Source of the DNA: an uncultured Collinsella sp. | Lineage (GTDB): Bacteria; Actinomycetota; Coriobacteriia; Coriobacteriales; Coriobacteriaceae | Reading direction: 5' to 3' | DNA: 48,361 nt | NCBI GenBank assembly: GCA_900544235.1 | Contig: UQUL01000014.1 | Location: 1 to 48,361 of the forward strand | Shown: one piece after another, positions 25,706-33,028 of the stretch | Numbering within the stretch: the first letter of the stretch is position 1 | Layout of the letters: every line of letters starts with the position of its first letter | The notes under the pieces: generated by a model | Seen by the model: the letters and a program-made list of their open reading frames with translations, nothing else | Database searches by the model: none | What the model was told of the DNA's origin: nothing | Program-made: the position numbers and the translations under genes

Positions 25706-26626
25706 GTGGCAACTCAGAAATTCACCGGCGTTATCCCTCCCGTCGTTGTTCCCGATACCGAAGACCACCAGCTCGATGTTGCCTCCTTTGAGCGCAGCAT
25801 CAACCGCATGATCGATGCCGGCGTCGATGGCTTGTTCTTCCTGGGCTCCTCGGGCGAGGTCGTCTTCTCCACCGACGAGCGTCGCCGTCAGATCATCGCC
25901 GAGGCCGTCCGTATCGTCGACCACCGCGTTCCCGTTCTGGTCGGCATCATCGACACCGAGACCGAGCGCATGATCGAGCACGGTAAGGTCGCTCAGGAGC
26001 TGGGCGCCGATGCCCTCGTCGCCACCTGCCCGTTCTATGCCCTGCAGGGCATGACCGAGGTCGAGGAGCACTTCCGCATCCTGCATGAGGAACTCGACCT
26101 GCCCATCTTCGCCTACGACATCCCCGTGTGTGTCCACACCAAGCTCCCCTGGAAGCTCCTAGCCAAGCTCGGCGCCGAGGGCGTTCTGGCCGGCGTCAAG
26201 GATTCCTCGGGTGATGACATCTCGTTCCGCTACCTCGTTCAGGAGAACGAGAAGAACGGCCATCCGATGAGCATCCTCACCGGTCACGAGGTTGTTGTCG
26301 ACGGCGCCTACCTCGGTGGCGCCGACGGTTCCGTCCCGGGTCTCGCCAACGTTGAGCCCGAGGGCTACGTGCGTCAGTGGAAGGCCGCTCAGGCTGGTGA
26401 CTGGGCTACCGTCAAGGCCGAGCAGGATCGCCTCAATGAGATTTCGCACATCTGGGATGTCACCTCGGGCGTCCAGGGTTATGCCGGTGGCGTCGGCGCC
26501 TTCAAGACCGCTATGAACCTCATGGGTATCTTCGACAGCCCGACCATGCCGCGCCCGGTGAAGGCCATGACCGGCGAGAATGTCGAGGCGATTAGGAAGG
26601 TCCTCCAGGACAACGGTCTCCTGTAA
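25706..26626 (+). CDS. nanA: N-acetylneuraminate lyase-type aldolase (DapA/NanA family)
   Basis: Members of this class I aldolase family form a Schiff base; NanA splits N-acetylneuraminate into ManNAc and pyruvate. Lys165 in GVKDSSGD is the Schiff-base lysine and Tyr137 in FAYDIP its partner, at the spacing seen in NanA. The carboxylate-binding loop reads GSSGE (47-51), whereas NanA usually has GSTGE and DapA GTTGE, so substrate cannot be fixed by motif alone. The adjacent kinase and NanE support the lyase role. The start is GTG at 25706, six bases after AAGGAG. 306 residues is typical. A large palindrome follows the gene. Confidence 0.75.
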   Translation: MATQKFTGVIPPVVVPDTEDHQLDVASFERSINRMIDAGVDGLFFLGSSGEVVFSTDERRRQIIAEAVRIVDHRVPVLVGIIDTETERMIEHGKVAQELGADALVATCPFYALQGMTEVEEHFRILHEELDLPIFAYDIPVCVHTKLPWKLLAKLGAEGVLAGVKDSSGDDISFRYLVQENEKNGHPMSILTGHEVVVDGAYLGGADGSVPGLANVEPEGYVRQWKAAQAGDWATVKAEQDRLNEISHIWDVTSGVQGYAGGVGAFKTAMNLMGIFDSPTMPRPVKAMTGENVEAIRKVLQDNGLL

Positions 26627-26631
26627 AGCTT

Positions 26632-26722
26632 CCCCGGGCACCCGATCTTGGGGCTCAAGCGGTCGAGCGTGACCCATTAGGTCAACGCCCGACCGCTTTC
26701 ACCCCAACCTCGGGCACCCGGG
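26632..26722. repeat. large imperfect palindrome, copy A of a dispersed intergenic repeat
   Basis: Nearly the whole gap between nanA and the ROK kinase gene folds on itself: CCCGGG at both ends, CCCGA with TCGGG, TTGGGG (26648-26653) with CCCCAA, AAGCGGTCG with CGACCGCTT, and GCGT-GACC with GGTC-ACGC around a small loop near 26675. No T-run follows. The left end CCCCGGGCACCC and ATCTTG and the right end CAACCT...CACCCGG recur at 46147-46235, so this belongs to a dispersed family. It may affect mRNA stability within the operon. Confidence 0.7.
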
Positions 26723-26797
26723 AAACCTTTACCAAGCTGCGGCGATAACGCAGCCTTCATTTCCTGTAGTTGTTTTTTATCTCCTAAGGAGAGCGAC

Positions 26798-27763
26798 ATG
26801 GAGAACAAGTACGTCTGCTCTGTCGATATCGGCGGAACTAAGATCGCGACCGCCATTATGGAGTACCCGGCTGACGGTAGCGTGCCCCATCCTGTTTTTG
26901 AGGCCGAGGTTCCCACCGAGGCCCAAGAGGGCGGCGAGGCCGTCTTCCAGCGTATCGAGGCGTCCATCAAGGCTGCTCTCGAGGCGAATCCCGATGTCGA
27001 GGTCCTTGGCGTCGGTATCGGTGCTGCCGGCGTCGTCGATCCCAAGACGGGCGCCATCGCGTATGCCAACGAGATCATGCCCGGCTGGTCCGGCGTTCAG
27101 TTGGGGCCGCGTCTGCGCGAGGACCTCGGTCTTCCCGTTGCCGTTGTAGGCGACGTGCAGGCTCATGCTCTGGGCGAGGCCCACTGGGGCGTCGGCAAGG
27201 GCAAGTTCTCCGTCTTGTGTCTTGGCATCGGTACGGGCATCGGCGGCGCATATGTCGAGAACGGCCGCGTGATGCAAGGCTTCCATGGTGCTGCCGGCCA
27301 TATGGGCCACATCGAGTGCTCGGCTGCCGCCGGCATTCCCTGCGCCTGCGGGCGTTCCGGCCATCTGGAGTCGGTTGCTTCGGGCACTTCCATTGGTCGA
27401 ATGTACGATGAGCGCTTTGGTCGCGTCGATCCCAGCCGTCCTTCGGTCGGTCGCGATGTGAACGACCTGTGCCGTGCGGGCGACGCAAAGGCGACCGAGG
27501 TCATCCATGACGCCGGCTTTGCGCTGGGTGCCAGCTTGGGCTCGCTCGCTAACATCCTGGACCCTGAGGTCATCGTGCTTTCGGGTGGCGTGATTCACCA
27601 AGGTCCCGATTGGCGTTCACAGACGTGGAAGGATTCGGTACACGAGGGCTATGCCAGCCAGGCGCTCGATCCGCTTCAGGACACGCCGATCCTCATCGGT
27701 TCTCTGGAGGGCGATGCTCCGCTCATCGGTGCCGCTGAGCATCTTCTTGCCTCGTTGAAGTAA
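26798..27763 (+). CDS. nanK: ROK family sugar kinase, probable N-acetylmannosamine kinase
   Basis: NanK phosphorylates ManNAc to ManNAc-6-P. The phosphate-binding loop DIGGTKIA begins at residue 10. The catalytic Asp is Asp119 in VVGDVQAHALGE. The ROK signature lies around GTGIGGAYV, and the zinc site is formed by GHMGHIEC with CACGRSGHLE (about residues 168-191). There is no N-terminal helix-turn-helix, so it is a kinase and not a ROK repressor. 321 residues is normal. AAGGAG precedes ATG at 26798. Position between the NanA-type and NanE genes makes ManNAc the likely substrate, but a GlcNAc or glucose kinase is possible from sequence alone. Confidence 0.8.
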   Translation: MENKYVCSVDIGGTKIATAIMEYPADGSVPHPVFEAEVPTEAQEGGEAVFQRIEASIKAALEANPDVEVLGVGIGAAGVVDPKTGAIAYANEIMPGWSGVQLGPRLREDLGLPVAVVGDVQAHALGEAHWGVGKGKFSVLCLGIGTGIGGAYVENGRVMQGFHGAAGHMGHIECSAAAGIPCACGRSGHLESVASGTSIGRMYDERFGRVDPSRPSVGRDVNDLCRAGDAKATEVIHDAGFALGASLGSLANILDPEVIVLSGGVIHQGPDWRSQTWKDSVHEGYASQALDPLQDTPILIGSLEGDAPLIGAAEHLLASLK

Positions 27764-27779
27764 ACGTATCTTCTGTAGG

Positions 27780-27810
27780 AGCCTCCCGAGACAACACGCC
27801 TCGGGAGGCT
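27780..27810 (+). terminator. intercistronic hairpin between nanK and nanE
   Basis: AGCCTCCCGAG (27780-27790) and CTCGGGAGGCT (27800-27810) make a perfect 11-bp stem with a 9-nt loop. Only GTTCTG follows, so it is at most a weak terminator. Confidence 0.55.
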
Positions 27811-27833
27811 GTTCTGAGAAAGGTTGCAGCCTT

Positions 27834-28520
27834 ATGACCGTCGATCCTTTGATTCAATCCCTGAAGGGCAAGCTCGTCGTGAGCGTTCAGGCGTATATGG
27901 GCGAGCCGCTTCGTACGCCCGAGACCATGGCTCAAATGTCTCGCGCTTGCGAGCTTGGCGGCGCCGCCGCCATTCGCTGCCAGGGCCTTGCCGACATTGC
28001 CGCCATTAAGGGTCGCTGTGAGGTTCCCGTCATCGGCCTGTGGAAGGATGGGCACGAGGGCGTTTATATCACGCCGACGCTGCGTCACGCTCGCGCCTGC
28101 GTTGCTGCCGGTGCCGATATCGTGGCGATCGACGCCACCGATCGTCCGCGCCCCGACGGCAAGTCGGTTGAGGATACCTTCCGCCCGCTGCACGAGGAGG
28201 GTGTGCTCCTGATGGCGGATTGTGCCACTATCGAGGACATTCGCCGTGCGGTTGATATGGGCTTCGACCTGGTATCCACCACGCTTTCTCACGGTGTCGC
28301 CGCCATCGACTGTACCATGGCCGATGGCCCCGATCTGCCGCTCCTGCGTCAGGCGACCGAGGAATTCCCCGGTCTTCCCATCATCTGCGAGGGCCGCGTG
28401 CACACGCCCGAGGAGGCTCGCGCCGCGATCGATGCTGGCGCCTGGGCCGTTGTCGTCGGCACCGCCATCACGCACCCCACGAGTATTACGAGTTGGTTCA
28501 AGGCTGCGCTTGAGGCGTAA
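27834..28520 (+). CDS. nanE: N-acetylmannosamine-6-phosphate 2-epimerase
   Basis: NanE converts ManNAc-6-P to GlcNAc-6-P, linking sialic acid to amino-sugar catabolism. The TIM-barrel landmarks are SVQAYMGEPL near residue 17, GAAAIRCQG, VIGLWKDGHEGVYITPT, DIVAIDATDRPRPDG, LLMADCATIEDI and ICEGRVHTPEEA, ending in AVVVGTAITHP; the Lys in LWKDG and the Asp and Glu positions expected for catalysis are present. 228 residues is normal. An AGAAAGG site precedes ATG at 27834. nagA and nagB, needed for the next steps, are not in this window. Confidence 0.93.
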   Translation: MTVDPLIQSLKGKLVVSVQAYMGEPLRTPETMAQMSRACELGGAAAIRCQGLADIAAIKGRCEVPVIGLWKDGHEGVYITPTLRHARACVAAGADIVAIDATDRPRPDGKSVEDTFRPLHEEGVLLMADCATIEDIRRAVDMGFDLVSTTLSHGVAAIDCTMADGPDLPLLRQATEEFPGLPIICEGRVHTPEEARAAIDAGAWAVVVGTAITHPTSITSWFKAALEA

Positions 28521-28571
28521 GACAGGCCTCGTATCCGCTCGGGGCGGTATACTCAATATAGGCAATTGACC

Positions 28572-28608
28572 GCGCGGGATCCGGGTTGCTGGGTCCCGCG
28601 CTTGTTTT
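28572..28608 (+). terminator. terminator of the sialic-acid locus
   Basis: GCGCGGGATCC (28572-28582) pairs with GGGTCCCGCGC (28591-28601), with one mismatch, followed by TTGTTTT. A possible -10 TATACT at 28548-28553 lies just upstream, so the hairpin may also sit in a short rapZ leader. Confidence 0.6.
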
Positions 28609-28621
28609 CGGGAGGCAACAC

Positions 28622-29542
28622 ATGCAAAAGGGAGATGCCATGGATGCGGCGGAGCGCTCGGAGCGCATCCCCGATATCGTCATCATCACCGGAATGTCCG
28701 GATCAGGCCGCACACAGGCCATGCACGTGTTCGAGGACATGGGCTATTTTTGCATCGATAACCTGCCTCCGCGTCTCATCGCCCAGCTTGCCGAGCTCGT
28801 CGGCATCAATACGGGCGTGGGCAGGCATCTCGCCGTCACCTGCGATTTGCGTAGCCAGGGACTGTTTGACGAGCTGCTCGATGCGGTCGCCGCGCTCGAA
28901 GAGCGCGAGATGAGCTGCGACATCGTGTTCCTGGAGGCTTCTGACGAGGTGCTGATTCGTCGCTACAGCGAAAATCGTCGCCGTCATCCCATTGCCAAGC
29001 CGGGGGAGACTACGGCCGATGCCATTCAGCGCGAGCGCCTTCAGCTGCAGGGCGTGCGCGACCGAGCCGATATGATTATCGACACGAGCCGTCTGCGCAC
29101 CTCTGCGCTGCGCAACAAGCTACGTATGGCATTTTCCGAGCTGTCCGACCAGCAACTCATGGATGTTCACGTGTTCTCGTTTGGCTTTAAGCACGGCATG
29201 CCCGTCGAGGCGGACATTATGATCGACGTTCGTTTCCTGCCCAATCCGTTCTACGATCCCGAGATGCGCACGATGACCGGTCTCGATAAAAAGGTCTCCG
29301 ATTTTGTTCTGGACCATCCCAAGACGCAGGAGTTTTGGAAGGCTTGGACACAGCTGCTCGATACGGTGATGCCGGGCTATATCGCGGAGGGCAAGCCGCA
29401 GCTTTCTATCGCCATCGGCTGCACGGGCGGCCAGCACCGCAGCGTTGCCATTGCCGAGGCCACGGCCCGTTACCTGGAAGGCGCTCAGTATCATGTGAGC
29501 ATCTCCCACCGCGACCTGTCGCGCGCCAACACGAAGGCATAG
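28622..29542 (+). CDS. rapZ: RapZ-family nucleotide-binding protein
   Basis: In Proteobacteria RapZ is an RNA adapter controlling amino-sugar synthesis; in Gram-positives (YvcJ) the role is less clear. The P-loop reads GMSGSGRT (24-31), with Arg in place of the usual Lys, as often seen in actinobacterial members. DNLPP, the RRHPIAKPG segment, VDVHVFSFGFKHGMP-like VHVFSFGFKHGMP, DVRFLPNPFYDP and the C-terminal IAIGCTGGQHRSV motif are all present. ATG at 28622 has GGGAGG six bases upstream; ATG at 28640 with AAGGGAG is an alternative start. 306 residues is slightly longer than usual. whiA follows after 6 bp, but the YvcK gene that often lies between them is missing. Confidence 0.92.
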   Translation: MQKGDAMDAAERSERIPDIVIITGMSGSGRTQAMHVFEDMGYFCIDNLPPRLIAQLAELVGINTGVGRHLAVTCDLRSQGLFDELLDAVAALEEREMSCDIVFLEASDEVLIRRYSENRRRHPIAKPGETTADAIQRERLQLQGVRDRADMIIDTSRLRTSALRNKLRMAFSELSDQQLMDVHVFSFGFKHGMPVEADIMIDVRFLPNPFYDPEMRTMTGLDKKVSDFVLDHPKTQEFWKAWTQLLDTVMPGYIAEGKPQLSIAIGCTGGQHRSVAIAEATARYLEGAQYHVSISHRDLSRANTKA

Positions 29543-29548
29543 GCCTGC

Positions 29549-30478
29549 ATGTCGTTTACCGCTGAGGTGCGCGACGAGCTTGCGCGCTGCGAACCCGAAT
29601 GTGAATACTGCGACTTGTCGACGCTCGCCGCCCTCACGCGCGTGAGTGGTACGCTCTCGCTTGCCGGCTCTGGGCGGTATCGTTTGACGGTTGCGACTGA
29701 GACGGGGGCCGTCGCGCGCACGATGATCACGCTGACGCATCGTATCCTTAAGCTCAAAACGGAGTTCACCGTCCGCAAATCTGTCTTGCATAAGGTTCGA
29801 AACTACCTCATCACCTTGCCTGATCAGCCCGATTTGGATAAGGCTCTGGTGCTGCTGGGCATTCTCGACCGTAGGGGAGGGCTCGTCGCAGGTGTGCCGC
29901 GTCACATTGTCGCCCGTCCTTGCTGTAGACTTGCCTATATCCGCGGCGCGCTCATCGCGGGCGGCTTCGTGGCCGATCCACGCGGCGATTTTCATTTGGA
30001 GATCGCTGTGCAGGGCGAGCAATATGCCAAGGGACTTTGCGATCTGTTGGAGCAGATTGGGGTCCATGCTCGTGTTAATGCACGGCGGGGGTCATATGCC
30101 GTGTACATTAAGAGCGCCGAGGAAATCGAGCATCTATTAAAGCTGATTGGTGCCAAGCGCAGCGTTGCCGAGATTGAGGAGGCGCGCGCGGTCAAGTTGG
30201 TTAAGAACGATGTGAACCGTCGCGTGAATGCCGAGCTCGCCAACCAGACCAGAAGCGCCGGTGCTGCCCAACATCAGCTTGCGCTTATCGATGAGCTCGA
30301 GCAGCGTGGCCTTCGCGATGCGCTTCCGGATGCCTTGGCGGTCTTTTGCGACCTGCGCGAGCGCTATCCCGATCTGTCGCTGCGTGATTTGGGGGAGATG
30401 GCTGACCCTCCCTTGTCGAAGTCTGCCCTGTACCATCGCGTTTTGAGGCTTGAAAAGCTCATTGAAGCAAACAGGTAG
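29549..30478 (+). CDS. whiA: DNA-binding protein WhiA
   Basis: WhiA is a transcription factor combining a degenerate LAGLIDADG homing-endonuclease fold with a C-terminal helix-turn-helix; in Streptomyces it controls sporulation septation and in Bacillus it affects division and chromosome segregation. The N-terminus MSFTAEVRDELAR is family-typical. Residues about 125-210 hold the LAGLIDADG-like core (YIRGALIAGGFVADPRG, EHLLKLIGAKRSV), and the C-terminus carries the HTH (LSLRDLGEMADPPLSKSALYHR, split as SLRDLGEMADPP and LSKSALYHR). 309 residues is normal. It is coupled to rapZ by a 6-bp gap. This bacterium is not expected to sporulate, so a division role is more likely. Confidence 0.94.
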   Translation: MSFTAEVRDELARCEPECEYCDLSTLAALTRVSGTLSLAGSGRYRLTVATETGAVARTMITLTHRILKLKTEFTVRKSVLHKVRNYLITLPDQPDLDKALVLLGILDRRGGLVAGVPRHIVARPCCRLAYIRGALIAGGFVADPRGDFHLEIAVQGEQYAKGLCDLLEQIGVHARVNARRGSYAVYIKSAEEIEHLLKLIGAKRSVAEIEEARAVKLVKNDVNRRVNAELANQTRSAGAAQHQLALIDELEQRGLRDALPDALAVFCDLRERYPDLSLRDLGEMADPPLSKSALYHRVLRLEKLIEANR

Positions 30479-30523
30479 TTTGAAGTATCGACTTATATAC
30501 GGATTTAGCTGCTATTTTATTCT

Positions 30524-30537
30524 TTAAAACGTTTTAA
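30524..30537. promoter_or_regulatory. candidate operator palindrome upstream of gap
   Basis: TTAAAACGTTTTAA is a perfect 14-bp palindrome centred on CG, the layout of LacI/CcpA-type operators, about 135 bp before gap. The AT-rich stretch around it (30479-30600) contrasts with the GC-rich genes. Confidence 0.4.
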
Positions 30538-30593
30538 CGTAAATTTGATTTTCAATTTCGAGCATTCTCGTGAAATTCAAGTCAAAAAAAAGG

Positions 30594-30599
30594 TATATT
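30594..30599 (+). promoter_or_regulatory. candidate gap promoter, -10 element
   Basis: TATATT follows a run of seven A residues in the otherwise GC-rich context, about 73 bp before the gap ATG. No good -35 is visible at the right spacing. The leader after it can form a GC-rich stem between about 30619 and 30655. Confidence 0.45.
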
Positions 30600-30671
30600 A
30601 GGCGAGTGGTTAGTTTGTGGGCCTCAACGGCGGGCGCTGTAGCTCGCGGGGGCCTTACGAAAGGAGACACA

Positions 30672-31697
30672 ATGGCAGTAAAGGTTGCTATTAACGGCTT
30701 CGGTCGCATCGGTCGTCTGGCTTTCCGTCAGATGTTCGGTCATGAGGGCTCCGAGATCGTCGCTATCAACGACCTCACCTCTCCCGATATGCTCGCTTAC
30801 CTGCTGAAGTACGACTCCACGCAGGGCAACTACGCTCGCGATCACGAGGTCGTTGCTGGCGAGGATTCCATCACCGTTGACGGCAAGGAGATCAAGATCT
30901 ACAAGGAGGCCGACGCCAACAACCTGCCTTGGGGCGACCTTGACGTCGACGTCGTTCTCGAGTGCACCGGCTTCTACACCAGCAAGGCTAAGGCTCAGGC
31001 CCACATCAACGCTGGCGCCAAGAAGGTCGTCATCTCCGCTCCGGCCGGCAGCGATCTGCCCACCATCGTGTACAACGTCAACCATGAGACGCTGACCGCT
31101 GAGGACAACATCATCTCCGCTGCTTCCTGCACCACCAACTGCCTCGCCCCGATGGCCAAGGGTCTGAACGACTTCGCTCCCATCGTGTCCGGCATCATGA
31201 CCACCATCCACGCCTTCACCGGCGACCAGATGCCGCTCGACGGCCCGCAGCGCAAGGGCAACTTCCGTCGCTCCCGCGCCTGCTCCGAGAACATCGTCCC
31301 GAACACCACGGGCGCTGCCAAGGCCATCGGCCTGGTTCTCCCCGAGCTCAACGGCAAGCTCATCGGTGCCGCCCAGCGCGTCCCGACGCCGACCGGCTCG
31401 CTGACCAACCTCTACGCCGTCGTTGACAAGAAGGTCACCGTCGACGAGGTCAACGCTGCCATGAAGGCCTACGCCGAGACCATCCCCGAGACCTTCGCCT
31501 ACAACGAGGACCAGATCGTCTCCCGCGACATCGTCGGCGAGACCCACGGCTCCATCTTCGACGCCACTCAGACCATGTGCTCTGACCTCGGCAACGGCCA
31601 GACCCTCGTTCAGGTCACCTCTTGGTACGACAACGAGAACTCCTACACCTCTCAGATGGTCCGCACCATCAAGTACTTCGAGAAGTTCGTTGCTTAA
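30672..31697 (+). CDS. gap: glyceraldehyde-3-phosphate dehydrogenase, type I
   Basis: This glycolytic enzyme oxidises and phosphorylates glyceraldehyde-3-phosphate to 1,3-bisphosphoglycerate in the cytoplasm. The NAD-binding motif GFGRIG is at 9-14, Asp34 in AINDLT indicates NAD preference, catalytic Cys153 lies in SAASCTTNC and the family segment AAKAIGLVLPELNGKL is present. 341 residues is slightly long but normal. AAGGAG precedes ATG at 30672 by five bases; the longer open frame upstream is not used. Codon use is extremely biased to C-ending codons, as expected for a very highly expressed gene. A strong terminator separates it from pgk. Confidence 0.98.
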   Translation: MAVKVAINGFGRIGRLAFRQMFGHEGSEIVAINDLTSPDMLAYLLKYDSTQGNYARDHEVVAGEDSITVDGKEIKIYKEADANNLPWGDLDVDVVLECTGFYTSKAKAQAHINAGAKKVVISAPAGSDLPTIVYNVNHETLTAEDNIISAASCTTNCLAPMAKGLNDFAPIVSGIMTTIHAFTGDQMPLDGPQRKGNFRRSRACSENIVPNTTGAAKAIGLVLPELNGKLIGAAQRVPTPTGSLTNLYAVVDKKVTVDEVNAAMKAYAETIPETFAYNEDQIVSRDIVGETHGSIFDATQTMCSDLGNGQTLVQVTSWYDNENSYTSQMVRTIKYFEKFVA

Positions 31698-31734
31698 TTT
31701 AGCTTTTAGCGAATAGCTCGTTGAGCGTCTAAAG

Positions 31735-31781
31735 AAGGGCGCGGCCTTATAGGGCTTACACCCTAGGGTCGCGCCCTTTTT
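31735..31781 (+). terminator. gap terminator
   Basis: AAGGGCGCGGCC (31735-31746) pairs with GGTCGCGCCCTT (31767-31778) with one G-T pair, with an inner AGGG/CCCT stem, followed by TTTTT. It is a strong intrinsic terminator. A second small hairpin, GTCTGCC with GGCAGAC (31792-31814), lies in the pgk leader. Confidence 0.9.
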
Positions 31782-31837
31782 ATAAGAAATCGTCTGCCGT
31801 AATGGGAGGCAGACACGTACGAAAGGTAGAAGCAAAC

Positions 31838-33028
31838 ATGGCCTTTACCAAGAAGACCGTCCGCGACATCGATGTCGACGGAAAGCGCGTTCTCGTCCGC
31901 GTTGACTTTAACGTGCCTATCAAGGATGGCGTCGTTGGCGACACCACCCGTATCAAGGCTGCCCTGCCCACCATCAACTACCTCGTTGAGCACAACGCTC
32001 GCGTCATCCTCATGAGCCACCTCGGCCGTCCCGAGGGCACCGGCTTCCAGCCCGAGCTGTCCCTCGAGCCCGTCGCCAAGAAGCTCGCTGAGCTCTCTGG
32101 TCTCGACGTTGCCTTTGTCGCCGACACCTACGGCGAGAAGGCTGCTGAGGCTGTCGCCGCCGTCGAGCCGGGTAAGGTCCTCGTTCTCGAGAACGTCCGT
32201 TTTGACAAGCGTGAGAAGAAGAACGATCCCGAGATCGCCAAGAAGCTCGCTTCCTATGGTGACGTCTTCGTTCTCGATGCCTTCGGCACCGCTCACCGTG
32301 CCCAGGGTTCCGTCGTGGGCCCCGCCGCTTACCTGCCTGCCGTCGCCGGCTTCTTGCTCGAGAAGGAGGTCGACACGCTGACCGGCATCTTCGCCGAGCC
32401 CGAGCGCCCCTTCGTCGCCATCGTCGGCGGTTCCAAGGTTTCCTCCAAGATCGGCGTTCTCGATCACCTCATCGACTCCGCTGACACCCTGATCATCGGT
32501 GGCGGCATGGCCTACACCTTCTTCCTGGCTCAGGGCCTGTCCGTTGGTCAGTCCCTCAAGGAAGAGGACTGGGTCGAGCGCGCCGGCGAGATGCTCAAGA
32601 AGGCCGAGGAGAAGGGTGTCAAGATCCTGCTCCCCATCGACAACCGTGTTGCCGATCACTTTGGCGAGGACGCTGTCCCCGAGGTTGTTGCTTCCGACGC
32701 TATCCCCGACGATCGCGAGGGTATGGACATCGGTCCCAAGACCGAGGAGCTTTACGCCGAGGCCGTCAAGGGCGCCAAGACCGTGTTCTGGAATGGCCCC
32801 ATGGGCGTCTTCGAGTTCGATAACTTCGCTCACGGCACCCAGGCTATCGCCGAGGCTGTTGCCGAGGCTGATTGCACCTCGATTATCGGCGGTGGCGACT
32901 CCGTCGCAGCTGTCAACAAGTTTAACCTGGCCGACAAGATGAGCTGGATCTCCACCGGCGGTGGCGCTTCCATGGAGCTCGTCGAGGGTAAGGCCCTGCC
33001 CGGAGTGGAGGCGCTTCTCGATGCCTAA
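31838..33028 (+). CDS. pgk: phosphoglycerate kinase
   Basis: PGK transfers the acyl phosphate of 1,3-bisphosphoglycerate to ADP. Landmarks are VLVRVDFNVP near the start, the substrate loop MSHLGRP, the FVAIVGGSKVSSKIGV region, GPMGVFEF and the C-terminal GGGDSVAAV. 396 residues is typical of a bacterial PGK. ATG at 31838 gives the family N-terminus and follows GAAAGGTAGA. It overlaps tpiA by 8 bp (ATGCCTAA), so the two are translationally coupled. The gap terminator lies only 60 bp upstream; no separate promoter is obvious. Confidence 0.98.
   Translation: MAFTKKTVRDIDVDGKRVLVRVDFNVPIKDGVVGDTTRIKAALPTINYLVEHNARVILMSHLGRPEGTGFQPELSLEPVAKKLAELSGLDVAFVADTYGEKAAEAVAAVEPGKVLVLENVRFDKREKKNDPEIAKKLASYGDVFVLDAFGTAHRAQGSVVGPAAYLPAVAGFLLEKEVDTLTGIFAEPERPFVAIVGGSKVSSKIGVLDHLIDSADTLIIGGGMAYTFFLAQGLSVGQSLKEEDWVERAGEMLKKAEEKGVKILLPIDNRVADHFGEDAVPEVVASDAIPDDREGMDIGPKTEELYAEAVKGAKTVFWNGPMGVFEFDNFAHGTQAIAEAVAEADCTSIIGGGDSVAAVNKFNLADKMSWISTGGGASMELVEGKALPGVEALLDA

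Noticed and set aside
28622..29542. Arg in place of Lys in the RapZ P-loop as evidence of inactivation.
   Set aside because: Arg at this place is common among actinobacterial RapZ proteins, and the other motifs are intact.
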